Of a DNA stretch of 64,000 nt, positions 27,319 to 35,972 are shown in pieces; position 1 is the first letter of the stretch; each line of letters begins with the position of its first letter. Position numbers and translations under genes: made by a program. The notes beneath the pieces were generated by a model that did no database searches, was not told the DNA's origin, and was given only the letters and a program-made list of their open reading frames with translations. Source of the stretch: Dictyoglomus sp. NZ13-RE01 (GTDB lineage: Bacteria > Dictyoglomota > Dictyoglomia > Dictyoglomales > Dictyoglomaceae); NCBI GenBank assembly GCA_002878375.1, contig NIRF01000001.1, positions 124,001 through 188,000 on the forward strand, in the 5' to 3' direction.

Positions 27319-27426
27319 ATGAAGAAGAAACAAGAAAAGATTGTTAAGATTGTAGCTATTATTGTTGCAGTTTTTTTCTTGCTTAGTATATTTATTATCT
27401 GGGGAATGTATATCTTTAGTAGGTAA
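27319..27426 (+). CDS. 35-residue single-helix membrane peptide
   Basis: Begins MKKKQEK and has one long hydrophobic helix (about residues 9-32) ending FSR, so the N-terminus should face the cytoplasm. AAAGGAG lies eight bases before the ATG. Its stop codon shares one base with the aroK ATG (TAATG), so translation is probably coupled. It resembles the DUF4044-type small membrane proteins of Firmicutes only in general form. Function unknown. Confidence 0.7.
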   Translation: MKKKQEKIVKIVAIIVAVFFLLSIFIIWGMYIFSR

Positions 27427-27947
27427 TGAAGTCTTCCCTATCGTTAATTGGATTCATGGGAAGTGGTAAAACTGTAATAGGGAAGAAGTTATCTATTTAT
27501 TTAAATGGTTTTTATTTTATGGATTTAGATAATTATATTGAAGAAAAGTACAAAATGAGTATTAACGATATTTTCAAGGAAAAGGGAGAAGAGTATTTTA
27601 GAGAAATAGAAAGCCTATGTTTAAAAGAAGTTTTTAGCTTGGAAAAGAAGATTATTTTATCAACAGGAGGGGGAGTAATTTTAAAAGAAGAAAATAGAAA
27701 GATTCTAAAAGAAAATAGTACTGTTATTTATTTAAAAGGAAGTTTTGAAACCTTATTAGAACATCTAAAAGATATTAAAGAAATAAATAAGAGACCTCTT
27801 TTGAAAAAGAGATGGAATGAACTTTACAATATTTGGAAGATGAGACTTCCTCTCTATGAGGAAACCTGTGATATTACTATAGATATTGATAATAAAAGCG
27901 TAGATACTATTGTTAAAGAGGTGTTGACAAAGGTAAATTATGATTAA
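27426..27947 (+). CDS. aroK: Shikimate kinase
   Basis: 173-residue P-loop kinase phosphorylating shikimate at O3. Walker A GFMGSGKT, the shikimate-binding DLDNYIEEK and FREIE (Arg), STGGGVIL and the lid region KRPLLK are all visible. First enzyme gene of the aromatic cluster; it overlaps aroQ by eight bases. Confidence 0.96.
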   Translation: MKSSLSLIGFMGSGKTVIGKKLSIYLNGFYFMDLDNYIEEKYKMSINDIFKEKGEEYFREIESLCLKEVFSLEKKIILSTGGGVILKEENRKILKENSTVIYLKGSFETLLEHLKDIKEINKRPLLKKRWNELYNIWKMRLPLYEETCDITIDIDNKSVDTIVKEVLTKVNYD

Positions 27948-28386
27948 GGTGCTCATATTACATGGACCTAACCTAAACTTGTTGGGAATTAGAGAACCTA
28001 ATATATATGGAAATGTGAGTTTTCAAAAACTAAACGAATTAATTACAGAAAAAGCTAAGGAAAAAAATATAGAAGTAAGAATACTACAGTCAAACTGGGA
28101 AGGTCAACTTATAGATTGGATACAAGAATATAGAGAATGGGCGGATGCTATAGTAATTAATCCAGGTGCATTAACCCACTATAGTTACTCTCTGAGAGAT
28201 GCTTTGGCTTCCTTTGAAAAACCTGTAATAGAGGTTCATTTAAGTAATATATATAAGAGGGAAGAATTTAGACATCATTCAGTTATTGCTCCTATAGCTT
28301 TAGGACAGATATCAGGCTTTGGAATAAACAGTTATCTACTCGCCTTAGAGGCTATTCACCTTTACTTTTCTTCTTTAAAATCTTAA
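27940..28386 (+). CDS. aroQ: 3-dehydroquinate dehydratase, type II
   Basis: 148-residue type II dehydroquinase. The N-terminal signature HGPNLNLLGIREPNIYG contains the catalytic Tyr. Further motifs are QSNWEGQLIDWIQ, INPGALTHYSYSLRDAL and EVHLSNIYKREEFR. The usual dodecameric enzyme removes water from 3-dehydroquinate. An additional promoter follows directly after its stop. Confidence 0.96.
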   Translation: MIKVLILHGPNLNLLGIREPNIYGNVSFQKLNELITEKAKEKNIEVRILQSNWEGQLIDWIQEYREWADAIVINPGALTHYSYSLRDALASFEKPVIEVHLSNIYKREEFRHHSVIAPIALGQISGFGINSYLLALEAIHLYFSSLKS

Positions 28387-28387
28387 A

Positions 28388-28416
28388 TTGACAATCCATC
28401 AAATTTTTGATACATT
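28388..28416 (+). promoter_or_regulatory. Internal promoter before aroE
   Basis: TTGACA (28388-28393), exactly 17 bases, then TACATT (28411-28416), placed right after the aroQ stop. The start would be near 28423, about 30 bases before the aroE ATG. It would let aroE-C-B-F-tyrA-aroA be transcribed separately from aroK-Q. No attenuator-like leader is visible. Confidence 0.6.
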
Positions 28417-28451
28417 ATTCCACAAATTAATTTATTTTTGGGATGGATATT

Positions 28452-29300
28452 ATGAAATTTCACATAAAAATTTTAGGTTTAATAGGATATCCTTTAGAAC
28501 ATTCAATTTCCTATATACTCCATAATTTTGCCTTTAAAGAATTAAATATTCCTGCAGTCTATGTTAATTTTCCCATTCCAATGGAAAAATTTCAAAAAGC
28601 AGTAGAAGGCTTAAAAGTCCTTCCCATCTATGGATTGAATGTAACAATTCCATATAAAGAATCAATAATACTCTATTTAGATGAAATATCTCTATTGGCG
28701 AAAAAGGTTAAAGCGGTAAATACAATAAAAGTAAAAGAAGATAAGTGGTATGGAGACAACACTGATATTCCTGGCTTTATTAAAACGTTAGAAGAAATTA
28801 AACTTCCAAAAGACATTCCATATTTAATATTGGGAGCTGGTGGGGCTGGAAGAGCAATTGGTTTTTCTTTGTGTGAATACCAAGTTAAAAAAATTTATAT
28901 TACAAATAGAACAGAAGAGAGGGCTATAAATTTGATTAAAGATTTAAGTTTTAATTATCCTAATATAAATATTCAGTTTATACCATGGGATAAAATTGAG
29001 TATATAAATGATTATCCATTAGTTATTATTAATACAACATCTATAGGACTTGATGGTAAAAGCTTACCTGTAAATGATAATTTTATAAATCCAGATAAAG
29101 TTTATTTTGTCTATGATATTATTTACAACCCTTATAAAACTCCTTTAATCTTGGAGGCGGAAAAAAAGAAAATACCATATAAAAACGGATTAGATATGTT
29201 AATATATCAGGGAATATATGCATGGGAGATTTGGTTTAATATGAGTCCCCCTTTTGAACTACTCAAAAAGGTAGGAGAGGAGTACTTATGCGATTCTTAA
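28452..29300 (+). CDS. aroE: Shikimate dehydrogenase
   Basis: About 282-residue NADP-dependent reductase making shikimate. Shikimate-binding residues lie in GYPLEHSIS, NVTIPYKE (catalytic Lys) and NTDIPGF. The Rossmann loop is GAGGAGRAI near residue 125, followed by TNRTEERA. I chose the ATG at 28452 because GGGATGG is well spaced for it; ATG 28443 is an alternative. Overlaps aroC by 13 bases. Confidence 0.95.
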   Translation: MKFHIKILGLIGYPLEHSISYILHNFAFKELNIPAVYVNFPIPMEKFQKAVEGLKVLPIYGLNVTIPYKESIILYLDEISLLAKKVKAVNTIKVKEDKWYGDNTDIPGFIKTLEEIKLPKDIPYLILGAGGAGRAIGFSLCEYQVKKIYITNRTEERAINLIKDLSFNYPNINIQFIPWDKIEYINDYPLVIINTTSIGLDGKSLPVNDNFINPDKVYFVYDIIYNPYKTPLILEAEKKKIPYKNGLDMLIYQGIYAWEIWFNMSPPFELLKKVGEEYLCDS

Positions 29301-30454
29301 CGGCGGGAGAATCCCATGGACCTTGTCTTATTGCAATTATAGAGGGTTATCCTGCAGGAGTAAAAATAGATATTAATTTTATAAATAAAGAATTAGAGAA
29401 AAGACAGAAGGTTTATGGAAGAGGCGGTAGAATGAAAATAGAAAAGGATGAGGTTGAGATACTTTCTGGAGTTAGGGGGTCCTATTCTTTAGGTTCTCCT
29501 ATAGCCATTAAAATAAGAAATAAAGATTGGGAGAACTGGAAAAATAAGATGGATGCATTAAATAGAAAAACAGAAAATCCCATTACAATACCAAGACCTG
29601 GTCATGCAGATTTTGCAGGAAGCATTAAATATAATCATGAAGATATTAGAAATGTGTTAGAAAGGGCAAGTGCAAGAGAAACTGCAATAAGAACTGCTGT
29701 GGGAGCTTTTGCTAAATTATTATTAAAGGAATTTGATATTGATACCATAAGTTATACAGAATCTATAGGAAATATTAAAGATGATTTTAAAGATATTTCC
29801 TGGGAAAAAATAAAGGAGAGAGCGGACCTTTCTGATTTAAGATGGATAAATAAAGAAACAGAGGATGATGTAAAAAATCTTATAGACAAGATTAGAGATG
29901 AAGGAGATACTTTAGGGGGTACTTTTATAGTTATGATAAGAAATGTTCCTATAGGACTTGGAAGTTATACTCATTGGGATAGAAGGCTGGATGCTCTTTT
30001 AGCTTCTGCAATTATAAGCATTCCATCAGTCAAGGGAGTTGAAATAGGTGAGGCATTCTATAGTGCAAAACATAAAGGATCTGAAGTATTAGATGCTTTT
30101 GAAGATAAGGATGGAATAATTAAGAGAAAAAGCAATTTTGCAGGTGGCATTGAGGGTGGAATTTCAAATGGTGAAATTATATTTATAAGAGGGGCTGTTA
30201 AGCCAGTTCCTACTTTAAGAAGACCTTTAAAATCCTTTGATTTTAAAGAAAAAAATATAAAAGAAAGTTTTTACGAAAGAAGTGACGTATGTGTAGTTCC
30301 AGCAGTTGGAATAATTGCTGAAGCAATGGCCTCATGGGTAATTGCGGATGAATTTCTCAAAAAATTTTCGGGAGATCATATAAATGAGATTAAGAAAAAT
30401 TTCTTCCAATATAAAGAATATGTGGAAGAGCGATTATGGAAGAAATTAGAATAA
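29288..30454 (+). CDS. aroC: Chorismate synthase
   Basis: 388-residue FMN-dependent lyase that converts EPSP to chorismate. Signatures: GESHGPCL at the N-terminus, RPGHADFAGS near residue 100, RASARETA near 130 and the C-terminal RSDVCVVPA. Residues that bind FMN and EPSP look intact, and length is normal for the long bacterial type. Overlaps aroE by 13 and aroB by 19 bases. Confidence 0.97.
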   Translation: MRFLTAGESHGPCLIAIIEGYPAGVKIDINFINKELEKRQKVYGRGGRMKIEKDEVEILSGVRGSYSLGSPIAIKIRNKDWENWKNKMDALNRKTENPITIPRPGHADFAGSIKYNHEDIRNVLERASARETAIRTAVGAFAKLLLKEFDIDTISYTESIGNIKDDFKDISWEKIKERADLSDLRWINKETEDDVKNLIDKIRDEGDTLGGTFIVMIRNVPIGLGSYTHWDRRLDALLASAIISIPSVKGVEIGEAFYSAKHKGSEVLDAFEDKDGIIKRKSNFAGGIEGGISNGEIIFIRGAVKPVPTLRRPLKSFDFKEKNIKESFYERSDVCVVPAVGIIAEAMASWVIADEFLKKFSGDHINEIKKNFFQYKEYVEERLWKKLE

Positions 30455-31512
30455 ACATACCAAATAACGAATACTCTATATATATTGGTAAGAATTGTCT
30501 TTCGTACTGCTCTAATTTTACCAATTCTTACTCCTCTATATTTATAGTTACCCATCCATTTTTGGCTTGGCAGTATGGTGATCAATTAAAGAACTCCTTA
30601 GAGGAAAAAAATTACTCTCCCAATTTTATCTTTGTCCCAACAGGGGAAAAAAGTAAATCTATAAAGGAATTTGTAAAAATTCATAGGACCCTTGCAAAAC
30701 TCAATGCGGATAGAAAATCTTTATTAATTGCTCTTGGTGGCGGTGTTATAGGCGATCTTGTAGGATTTGTTGCGAGTACCTTTTTAAGAGGAATTGATTA
30801 CTACCAAGTTCCTACCACATTACTTTCACAAGTTGATAGTTCCATCGGTGGAAAAACAGCCATCAATATACCAGAAGGAAAAAATTTAATAGGCTCTTTC
30901 TATCATCCTAAAGCAGTTTTTATAGATGTAAAAACATTAGATACTTTACCAGATAGAGAGTTTAGGAATGGACTTGCAGAGGTCATTAAATATGGAATCA
31001 TATTAAATGAGGATTTATTTGAATTTTTAGATAAAAATTATGAAAAAATTTTAAAAAGAGATGAAAAAGCTATACTTCATATTATTAAAGAGAGTATATT
31101 GTGCAAAAAATATGTAGTAGAAAAAGATGAAAAAGAGAAGAACCTCAGAATGATCTTAAATTTTGGGCATACTATTGGTCATGCTATTGAAGCAAGAGGT
31201 CGATATAGCAAATATTTACATGGAGAGTGTGTTGCTATTGGTATGTATCTTGCAGTAAGGATAGCATATGTATTAAATATTTGTTCAAAGGATACCTTAG
31301 ATAGAATAAAAAATATACTAATGAAATATGGATTTGATATTAATTCTCCTTATAAATCTTCCGCTCTTTTCCCATACATGTTAAGAGATAAAAAAGCCAT
31401 ATCTAAAAACTTGAGATTTATTCTACCAAAAAAGATAGGGGAGGTCACCATAGAAGAAAATATTCCTATTGAGATAATAAAGGATGTTATTGATAAAAAG
31501 GAGGATTTCTAA
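30436..31512 (+). CDS. aroB: 3-dehydroquinate synthase
   Basis: 358-residue NAD- and zinc-dependent enzyme of the second shikimate step. NAD-binding ALGGGVIGDLVGF, substrate loop TTLLSQVDSSIGGKTAIN, zinc ligands in NGLAEVIKYG, NFGHTIGHAIE and HGECVAIGM. Overlaps aroC by 19 bases and is two bases from aroF. Confidence 0.97.
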   Translation: MEEIRINIPNNEYSIYIGKNCLSYCSNFTNSYSSIFIVTHPFLAWQYGDQLKNSLEEKNYSPNFIFVPTGEKSKSIKEFVKIHRTLAKLNADRKSLLIALGGGVIGDLVGFVASTFLRGIDYYQVPTTLLSQVDSSIGGKTAINIPEGKNLIGSFYHPKAVFIDVKTLDTLPDREFRNGLAEVIKYGIILNEDLFEFLDKNYEKILKRDEKAILHIIKESILCKKYVVEKDEKEKNLRMILNFGHTIGHAIEARGRYSKYLHGECVAIGMYLAVRIAYVLNICSKDTLDRIKNILMKYGFDINSPYKSSALFPYMLRDKKAISKNLRFILPKKIGEVTIEENIPIEIIKDVIDKKEDF

Positions 31513-31514
31513 AC

Positions 31515-32540
31515 ATGATAATTGTTTTAAAGCCGGATGCAACCGACGAAGATATTCAGAAAATTGTTGAAAAACTTAAGGAATTTAATTACGGAGCCCA
31601 TATATCAAGAGGTGAAACAAGAACGGTTATTGGTGCTGTTGGCGAAAAAAGAATGGAAGAAAAAATCCTAATAATGGAGCAATTGGAGGTTTTTCCATTT
31701 GTTGAAAAGGTCATACCTATTTTAACCTCTTATAAATTAGTTTTGAAAGAAATAAAGCCCGATGGAACAAAAATCAAAATAAATGACATTGTAATTGGAG
31801 GAAAACAAATAATTGTAATGGCAGGACCATGCGCTGTAGAAAGTAGAGAACAATTAAGAGAAACTGCAAAATTTGTTAAGGAAAAAGGAGCTAAGATATT
31901 AAGAGGTGGAGCTTATAAACCAAGGACCAGTCCTTACTCTTTCCAAGGACTTGGGGTGGAAGGATTAAAATTACTAAAAGAGGTAAAAGAGGAGTTTAAT
32001 ATACCTGTAATAACTGAAATTATGGATCCAAGGGACTTAGAAATAGCATTAGATTACATAGACATTATTCAGATTGGTGCTCGAAATATGCAGAATTTTT
32101 CTCTTCTAAAAGAAGTTGGTAAAGTAAAGAAGCCAGTCCTATTAAAAAGGGGTCCTTCTGCAACCTTAGAAGAATTTTTGTTTGCAGCAGAATACATATT
32201 ATTAGGAGGAAATAGTGAAGTGATTCTTTGTGAAAGAGGTATTAGAACCTTCTCAGACTTTTCAAGAAATACCTTAGATTTATCTATAGTACCTGCTCTT
32301 AAAGAGAAGACTCATTTGCCAGTATTTGTGGACCCAAGTCATGGAACAGGGAGTTATAAATTAGTACCAAGCATGGCAAAAGCGGCAATAGCCTGTGGGG
32401 CGGATGGATTAATAATTGAAGTACATCCAAATCCTGAGAAGGCTCTTTCCGATGGACCACAATCTTTAAATTTCCAGGCTTTCGATAATTTAATGCAGGA
32501 ACTTAGAAATATAGCCTCTGCTATAGGAAGAGACCTATGA
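31515..32540 (+). CDS. aroF: 3-deoxy-7-phosphoheptulonate (DAHP) synthase, type I-beta
   Basis: 341-residue first enzyme of the shikimate pathway. A ferredoxin-like regulatory domain (residues 1-70, MIIVLKPDATDEDI) precedes the barrel, as in the Thermotoga enzyme, where it gives feedback inhibition by tyrosine or phenylalanine (family knowledge). Catalytic regions: MAGPCAVESREQL, RGGAYKPRTSPYSFQG, LLKRGPSATLEE, CERGIRTF and VDPSHGTG. No chorismate mutase domain is attached. Confidence 0.96.
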   Translation: MIIVLKPDATDEDIQKIVEKLKEFNYGAHISRGETRTVIGAVGEKRMEEKILIMEQLEVFPFVEKVIPILTSYKLVLKEIKPDGTKIKINDIVIGGKQIIVMAGPCAVESREQLRETAKFVKEKGAKILRGGAYKPRTSPYSFQGLGVEGLKLLKEVKEEFNIPVITEIMDPRDLEIALDYIDIIQIGARNMQNFSLLKEVGKVKKPVLLKRGPSATLEEFLFAAEYILLGGNSEVILCERGIRTFSDFSRNTLDLSIVPALKEKTHLPVFVDPSHGTGSYKLVPSMAKAAIACGADGLIIEVHPNPEKALSDGPQSLNFQAFDNLMQELRNIASAIGRDL

Positions 32541-33400
32541 GGATCGGAATTATAGGATTAGGACTAATTGGTGCTTCTTTGGCAAAGGCTTTTAAAAATA
32601 ATAGCCTTTATGTTTGGGGTATCGATAAAGATGATAATGCAATAGAAGATTTAAGGTCTGAGAATATAATTGATAAGGGATATTCCACTATTGAGGAGGC
32701 AAAGGATGAATTAAAAGAGAGTGATTTTATATTTATTTGTGTATATCCATCAATGGTAAAAAAAATATTAGAAAGTATAAAACCGTATTTAAAGGAGGAC
32801 CAAATTGTTATAGATTCAGCCAGTACAAAACAAAAAATTGTATTTTTTGCAAATAAAGATCCATTATTGACAAAAGTGTTTATCGGAGGTCATCCTCTTG
32901 CAGGAAAAGAAAATTCAGGATACAAAAATTCATCCGCAGACTTATTTAGAGGGAAGATATTTTTTTTAGTTCCTTCACAGGAAGTTACCTTTTTAAAAAT
33001 AGATAAGGCTAAAGAATTGATAGAAAGTATTGGAGCAAGGGCAATGATTACAACCCCAATATATCATGATATAACCTTAGCTTATATAAGCCATCTTCCC
33101 CAAATTATTGCATATATTTTAGCGGATACTAGTATTAATAGAGATAGAGGAAAAACTTTTGGTACTGGTTTTAAGGATACTACAAGAATAGCAAAAAGTC
33201 CTGTCCCATTGTGGTTAGATATAATAAAGGAAAATAAAACACATATACTTAAATCCATGAGAGATTTTTATTCAAATTTTATTAGAGTTTACAATGCTAT
33301 TGAAAAAGAGGAATGGGAAGAATTAGAGAAGATATTTAAAACTGCAAGAGAAAAAAGATTAAAAATTGAGGAGATAAATAATGAAGCTAATAAAAACTAA
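32537..33400 (+). CDS. tyrA: Prephenate/arogenate dehydrogenase
   Basis: 287-residue dehydrogenase of tyrosine synthesis. The Rossmann loop GLGLIGASLAKAF sits at the N-terminus, the substrate His in GGHPLAGKENSG near residue 115, and the helical dimerisation domain follows with LAYISHLPQIIA. Substrate (prephenate or arogenate) cannot be set from sequence. No chorismate mutase gene is seen in the window. Overlaps aroF by four bases and aroA by 20. Confidence 0.94.
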   Translation: MRIGIIGLGLIGASLAKAFKNNSLYVWGIDKDDNAIEDLRSENIIDKGYSTIEEAKDELKESDFIFICVYPSMVKKILESIKPYLKEDQIVIDSASTKQKIVFFANKDPLLTKVFIGGHPLAGKENSGYKNSSADLFRGKIFFLVPSQEVTFLKIDKAKELIESIGARAMITTPIYHDITLAYISHLPQIIAYILADTSINRDRGKTFGTGFKDTTRIAKSPVPLWLDIIKENKTHILKSMRDFYSNFIRVYNAIEKEEWEELEKIFKTAREKRLKIEEINNEANKN

Positions 33401-34682
33401 AAAAAGTTCTGGATTAAAGGGAAATATAGAGGTTCCTGGTGATAAATCTATCTCTCATAGAGCCTTAATATTTTCTTCTTTGGCTACAGGAATCTCTAAA
33501 ATCCATAATTTTCTCTATGCTCAGGATTGTCTATCTACTCTAAATTGCTTAAAAAGTTTAGGAGTAAATATTTACAGAGAGAATGAAGTATTAGTAGTTG
33601 AAGGAAAGGGACTAAGAGGATTAGAAGAAGCGGATGATGTATTATATGCAGGGAACTCAGGAACAACTGTAAGACTTATGTTAGGAGTATTGGCTGGACA
33701 GCCAGGAAAAACAAATGTAATAACAGGAGATAATTCCTTAAGAAGAAGACCTATGAAAAGAGTAGTTGATCCCCTTATAAAAATGGGTGGAGTATTTCTG
33801 GGAAGAAAGGAAAGTAATTTCTTACCAATAGCTATTAGAGGAAATTACTTGAAAGGAATAGAATATGATTTACCAGTAGCAAGTGCCCAAGTAAAGTCCG
33901 CACTTCTCTTAGCAGGACTTCTTGCAGAAGGTAAAACTATTATAAGGGAGCCATCTTTATCAAGAAACCATACTGAATTAATCTTTGAATATCTCAATTT
34001 GCCTTTAAATAAGAGGGGATTGGAATTAGAAACTCATGGAGTGGAAAATTTCTTTGCAAAAGATTTTTATGTACCAGGAGATTTTTCATCCGCAAGTTTT
34101 TTAATAGCTGGAGCTTTATTAGTTCCAAACTCAAAACTTATAATTAAGAATGTAGGTATAAATCCAACAAGAATTGGAATGCTAAAAATTTTAAAAGATG
34201 CTGGTGCTAAGATAGAAATATTAAGAGAGGATGAATGGGGAAAAGAAAAAGTAGGAAATATTTTAGTTGAAACTTCAGAAATAAAAGGATTTACAGTAGA
34301 GGGAGAAATTGTTCCTACTTTAATTGATGAGGTTCCAATTCTTGCAGTTATTGCTACTCAAGCAAAAGGCAAAAGTTATTTTAGAAATGTGGAGGAATTA
34401 AAAGTAAAAGAATCAGATAGAATAAAAGCAATATTAGAGAATATACGAAGAATGGGAGGAAAGGGTGAAGAAATAGAGAATGGTTTTGTTATTGAGGGAC
34501 CAGTAAATTTGAAGGGAGCAGAAATAAATTCATACAATGATCACCGAATTGCCATGTCCTTTATTATAGCTGGACTCATATCTGAAGGAGAAACAATAGT
34601 GGAAAGAGACAGCATAGATATATCATTTCCCAATTTCATTGATATTTTAAAGGGTATTGGAGGTGAAATTTTTGAGTTATGA
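33381..34682 (+). CDS. aroA: 3-phosphoshikimate 1-carboxyvinyltransferase (EPSP synthase)
   Basis: 433-residue two-domain enzyme joining PEP to shikimate 3-phosphate. Signatures: PGDKSISHRALI (PEP-binding Lys), YAGNSGTTVRLMLGVLAG, GDNSLRRRPM, ASAQVKSALLLAGL, and the C-terminal KVKESDRI and NDHRIAMSF. The GNSGTTVR stretch has the ordinary Gly-Thr arrangement. Overlaps tyrA by 20 bases and the regulator gene by 11. Confidence 0.97.
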   Translation: MKLIKTKKSSGLKGNIEVPGDKSISHRALIFSSLATGISKIHNFLYAQDCLSTLNCLKSLGVNIYRENEVLVVEGKGLRGLEEADDVLYAGNSGTTVRLMLGVLAGQPGKTNVITGDNSLRRRPMKRVVDPLIKMGGVFLGRKESNFLPIAIRGNYLKGIEYDLPVASAQVKSALLLAGLLAEGKTIIREPSLSRNHTELIFEYLNLPLNKRGLELETHGVENFFAKDFYVPGDFSSASFLIAGALLVPNSKLIIKNVGINPTRIGMLKILKDAGAKIEILREDEWGKEKVGNILVETSEIKGFTVEGEIVPTLIDEVPILAVIATQAKGKSYFRNVEELKVKESDRIKAILENIRRMGGKGEEIENGFVIEGPVNLKGAEINSYNDHRIAMSFIIAGLISEGETIVERDSIDISFPNFIDILKGIGGEIFEL

Positions 34683-34983
34683 ACCAAAGTGGGTTGACGA
34701 TAATATAAAAGTATTAGTCAAAGCTATTTTAACCCTAAAGAATGAAGAAGAAGTTTTAAGATTTTTAGAGGATATTTGTACTATTAATGAGATAAAGGAA
34801 TTAGCTCAAAGACTAATGGTAGCAAAGATGCTATATGAAGGAAAATCTTATGAAGAGATAGAAAAAACAACTGGCACAAGTTCTGCAACGATTAGTAGAG
34901 TTAAAAAGTTTCTATATTATGGAGCGGATGGGTATAAAATCGCATTAAGCAGAATCCTAAATAAAAAGGAAGAGGGAGAATAA
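34672..34983 (+). CDS. TrpR-like HTH protein, YerC/YecD family
   Basis: 103-residue helical protein of the Trp-repressor fold. The helix-turn-helix is KSYEEIEKTTGTSSATISRVKKF (listed by position, residues 57-79). TTG at 34672 is chosen because GGAGGTGA lies just upstream. In Firmicutes the YerC group has no proven effector. Its place at the end of the aromatic operon makes it a good candidate to regulate that operon in response to an aromatic product (inference). Confidence 0.85.
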   Translation: MSYEPKWVDDNIKVLVKAILTLKNEEEVLRFLEDICTINEIKELAQRLMVAKMLYEGKSYEEIEKTTGTSSATISRVKKFLYYGADGYKIALSRILNKKEEGE

Positions 34984-34993
34984 ATCTCCCTCT
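34971..34993 (-). terminator. Terminator between convergent aro and opp operons
   Basis: Perfect 9-bp stem, AGAGGGAGA / TCTCCCTCT, with a five-base loop. It overlaps the last codons of the TrpR-like gene. On the minus strand a T-rich run (TCCTTTTTATTT) follows, so it should stop transcription of the oligopeptide operon; on the plus strand the run is weaker, but the hairpin may still act both ways. Confidence 0.7.
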
Positions 34994-34994
34994 C

Positions 34995-35972
34995 TTATGC
35001 ATACAACCAACACTTTACCCAATGATTATCAGAAACCATTATTTCAGGTGGTTCTTGTTTACATTTATCCATAGCTTGCGCACATCTTGGCGCAAATCTA
35101 CATCCTTCTGGAGGATTTATGAGATTTGGTGGTTCTCCAGGAGGAACATCTCTTAATTTTTTTCTATTTTCAGGATCTGGATCGGGAATTGCTGAAAGAA
35201 GTGCTCTTGTATAAGGATGCATTGGATTATTCAAAAGTTCTTTTGTATTTGCCCTCTCTACTAAATTTCCCGCATACATGATGAATATCCAATGAGAGAA
35301 AGCTCTTACAGTAGCAAGATCATGAGTTATATAAATCAAACTCATATGAAGTTTATCCTGTAATTCTCTTAATAGCTCAAGGATCTCTATTCTTACTGAT
35401 GCATCAAGCATTGATACAGGTTCATCCGCCACAACAAGCTTCGGATTCATAATTAAAGCTCTTGCTATAACAACCCTTTGCATCTGTCCACCACTAAGCA
35501 TATGAGGATACTTAGGAGCAAAATCTTCTACAGGAGTTAATTTAACACTCTCTAAGGCTTTTAATATCATCTCTCTTCTTTCTTGTGGAGTACCAATTTT
35601 ATGAATAAGAAGAGGTTCCTCAAGAATCCTATAAATGGTAAGGTGGGATGGAAGTGCTCCAAAGGGATCTTGCTGAACTAAACCTGTCTCTTTTCTATAC
35701 CACTGAAGTTCTTTAGAATCTAAATTTGTTATATCTTTTCCATCAAAATAAATCTTACCAGAAGTGGGTTCATAGAGCCTTAAAATGGTCTTTCCAAGAG
35801 TCGTTTTACCACTTCCACTTTCCCCAACAAGGGATATAGATTCTCCCTTTTTCAATTCAAAATTTATTCCATCAACGGCTCTTACATATAGAGGATGAGA
35901 AAGTAATCCTTTTCTAATCTCAAACCATACTCTTAAATTTTCAACTTTTAATAAAATATCGTTGTTATTCAT
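34995..35972 (-). CDS. Oligopeptide/dipeptide ABC transporter ATPase, OppF type
   Basis: About 325-residue ATPase. Walker A GESGSGKTT, Q-loop VQQDPFGALP, ABC signature LSGGQMQRV, Walker B LVVADEPVSMLD, then the oligopeptide-family C-terminus with PPEGCRFAPRCAQAMDKC, whose cysteines bind an iron-sulfur cluster in related proteins. ATG at 35972 is preferred over GTG 35981 because AGGTGA lies five bases before it. Overlaps the OppD-type gene by eight bases. Confidence 0.94.
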   Translation of the reverse strand: MNNNDILLKVENLRVWFEIRKGLLSHPLYVRAVDGINFELKKGESISLVGESGSGKTTLGKTILRLYEPTSGKIYFDGKDITNLDSKELQWYRKETGLVQQDPFGALPSHLTIYRILEEPLLIHKIGTPQERREMILKALESVKLTPVEDFAPKYPHMLSGGQMQRVVIARALIMNPKLVVADEPVSMLDASVRIEILELLRELQDKLHMSLIYITHDLATVRAFSHWIFIMYAGNLVERANTKELLNNPMHPYTRALLSAIPDPDPENRKKLRDVPPGEPPNLINPPEGCRFAPRCAQAMDKCKQEPPEIMVSDNHWVKCWLYA

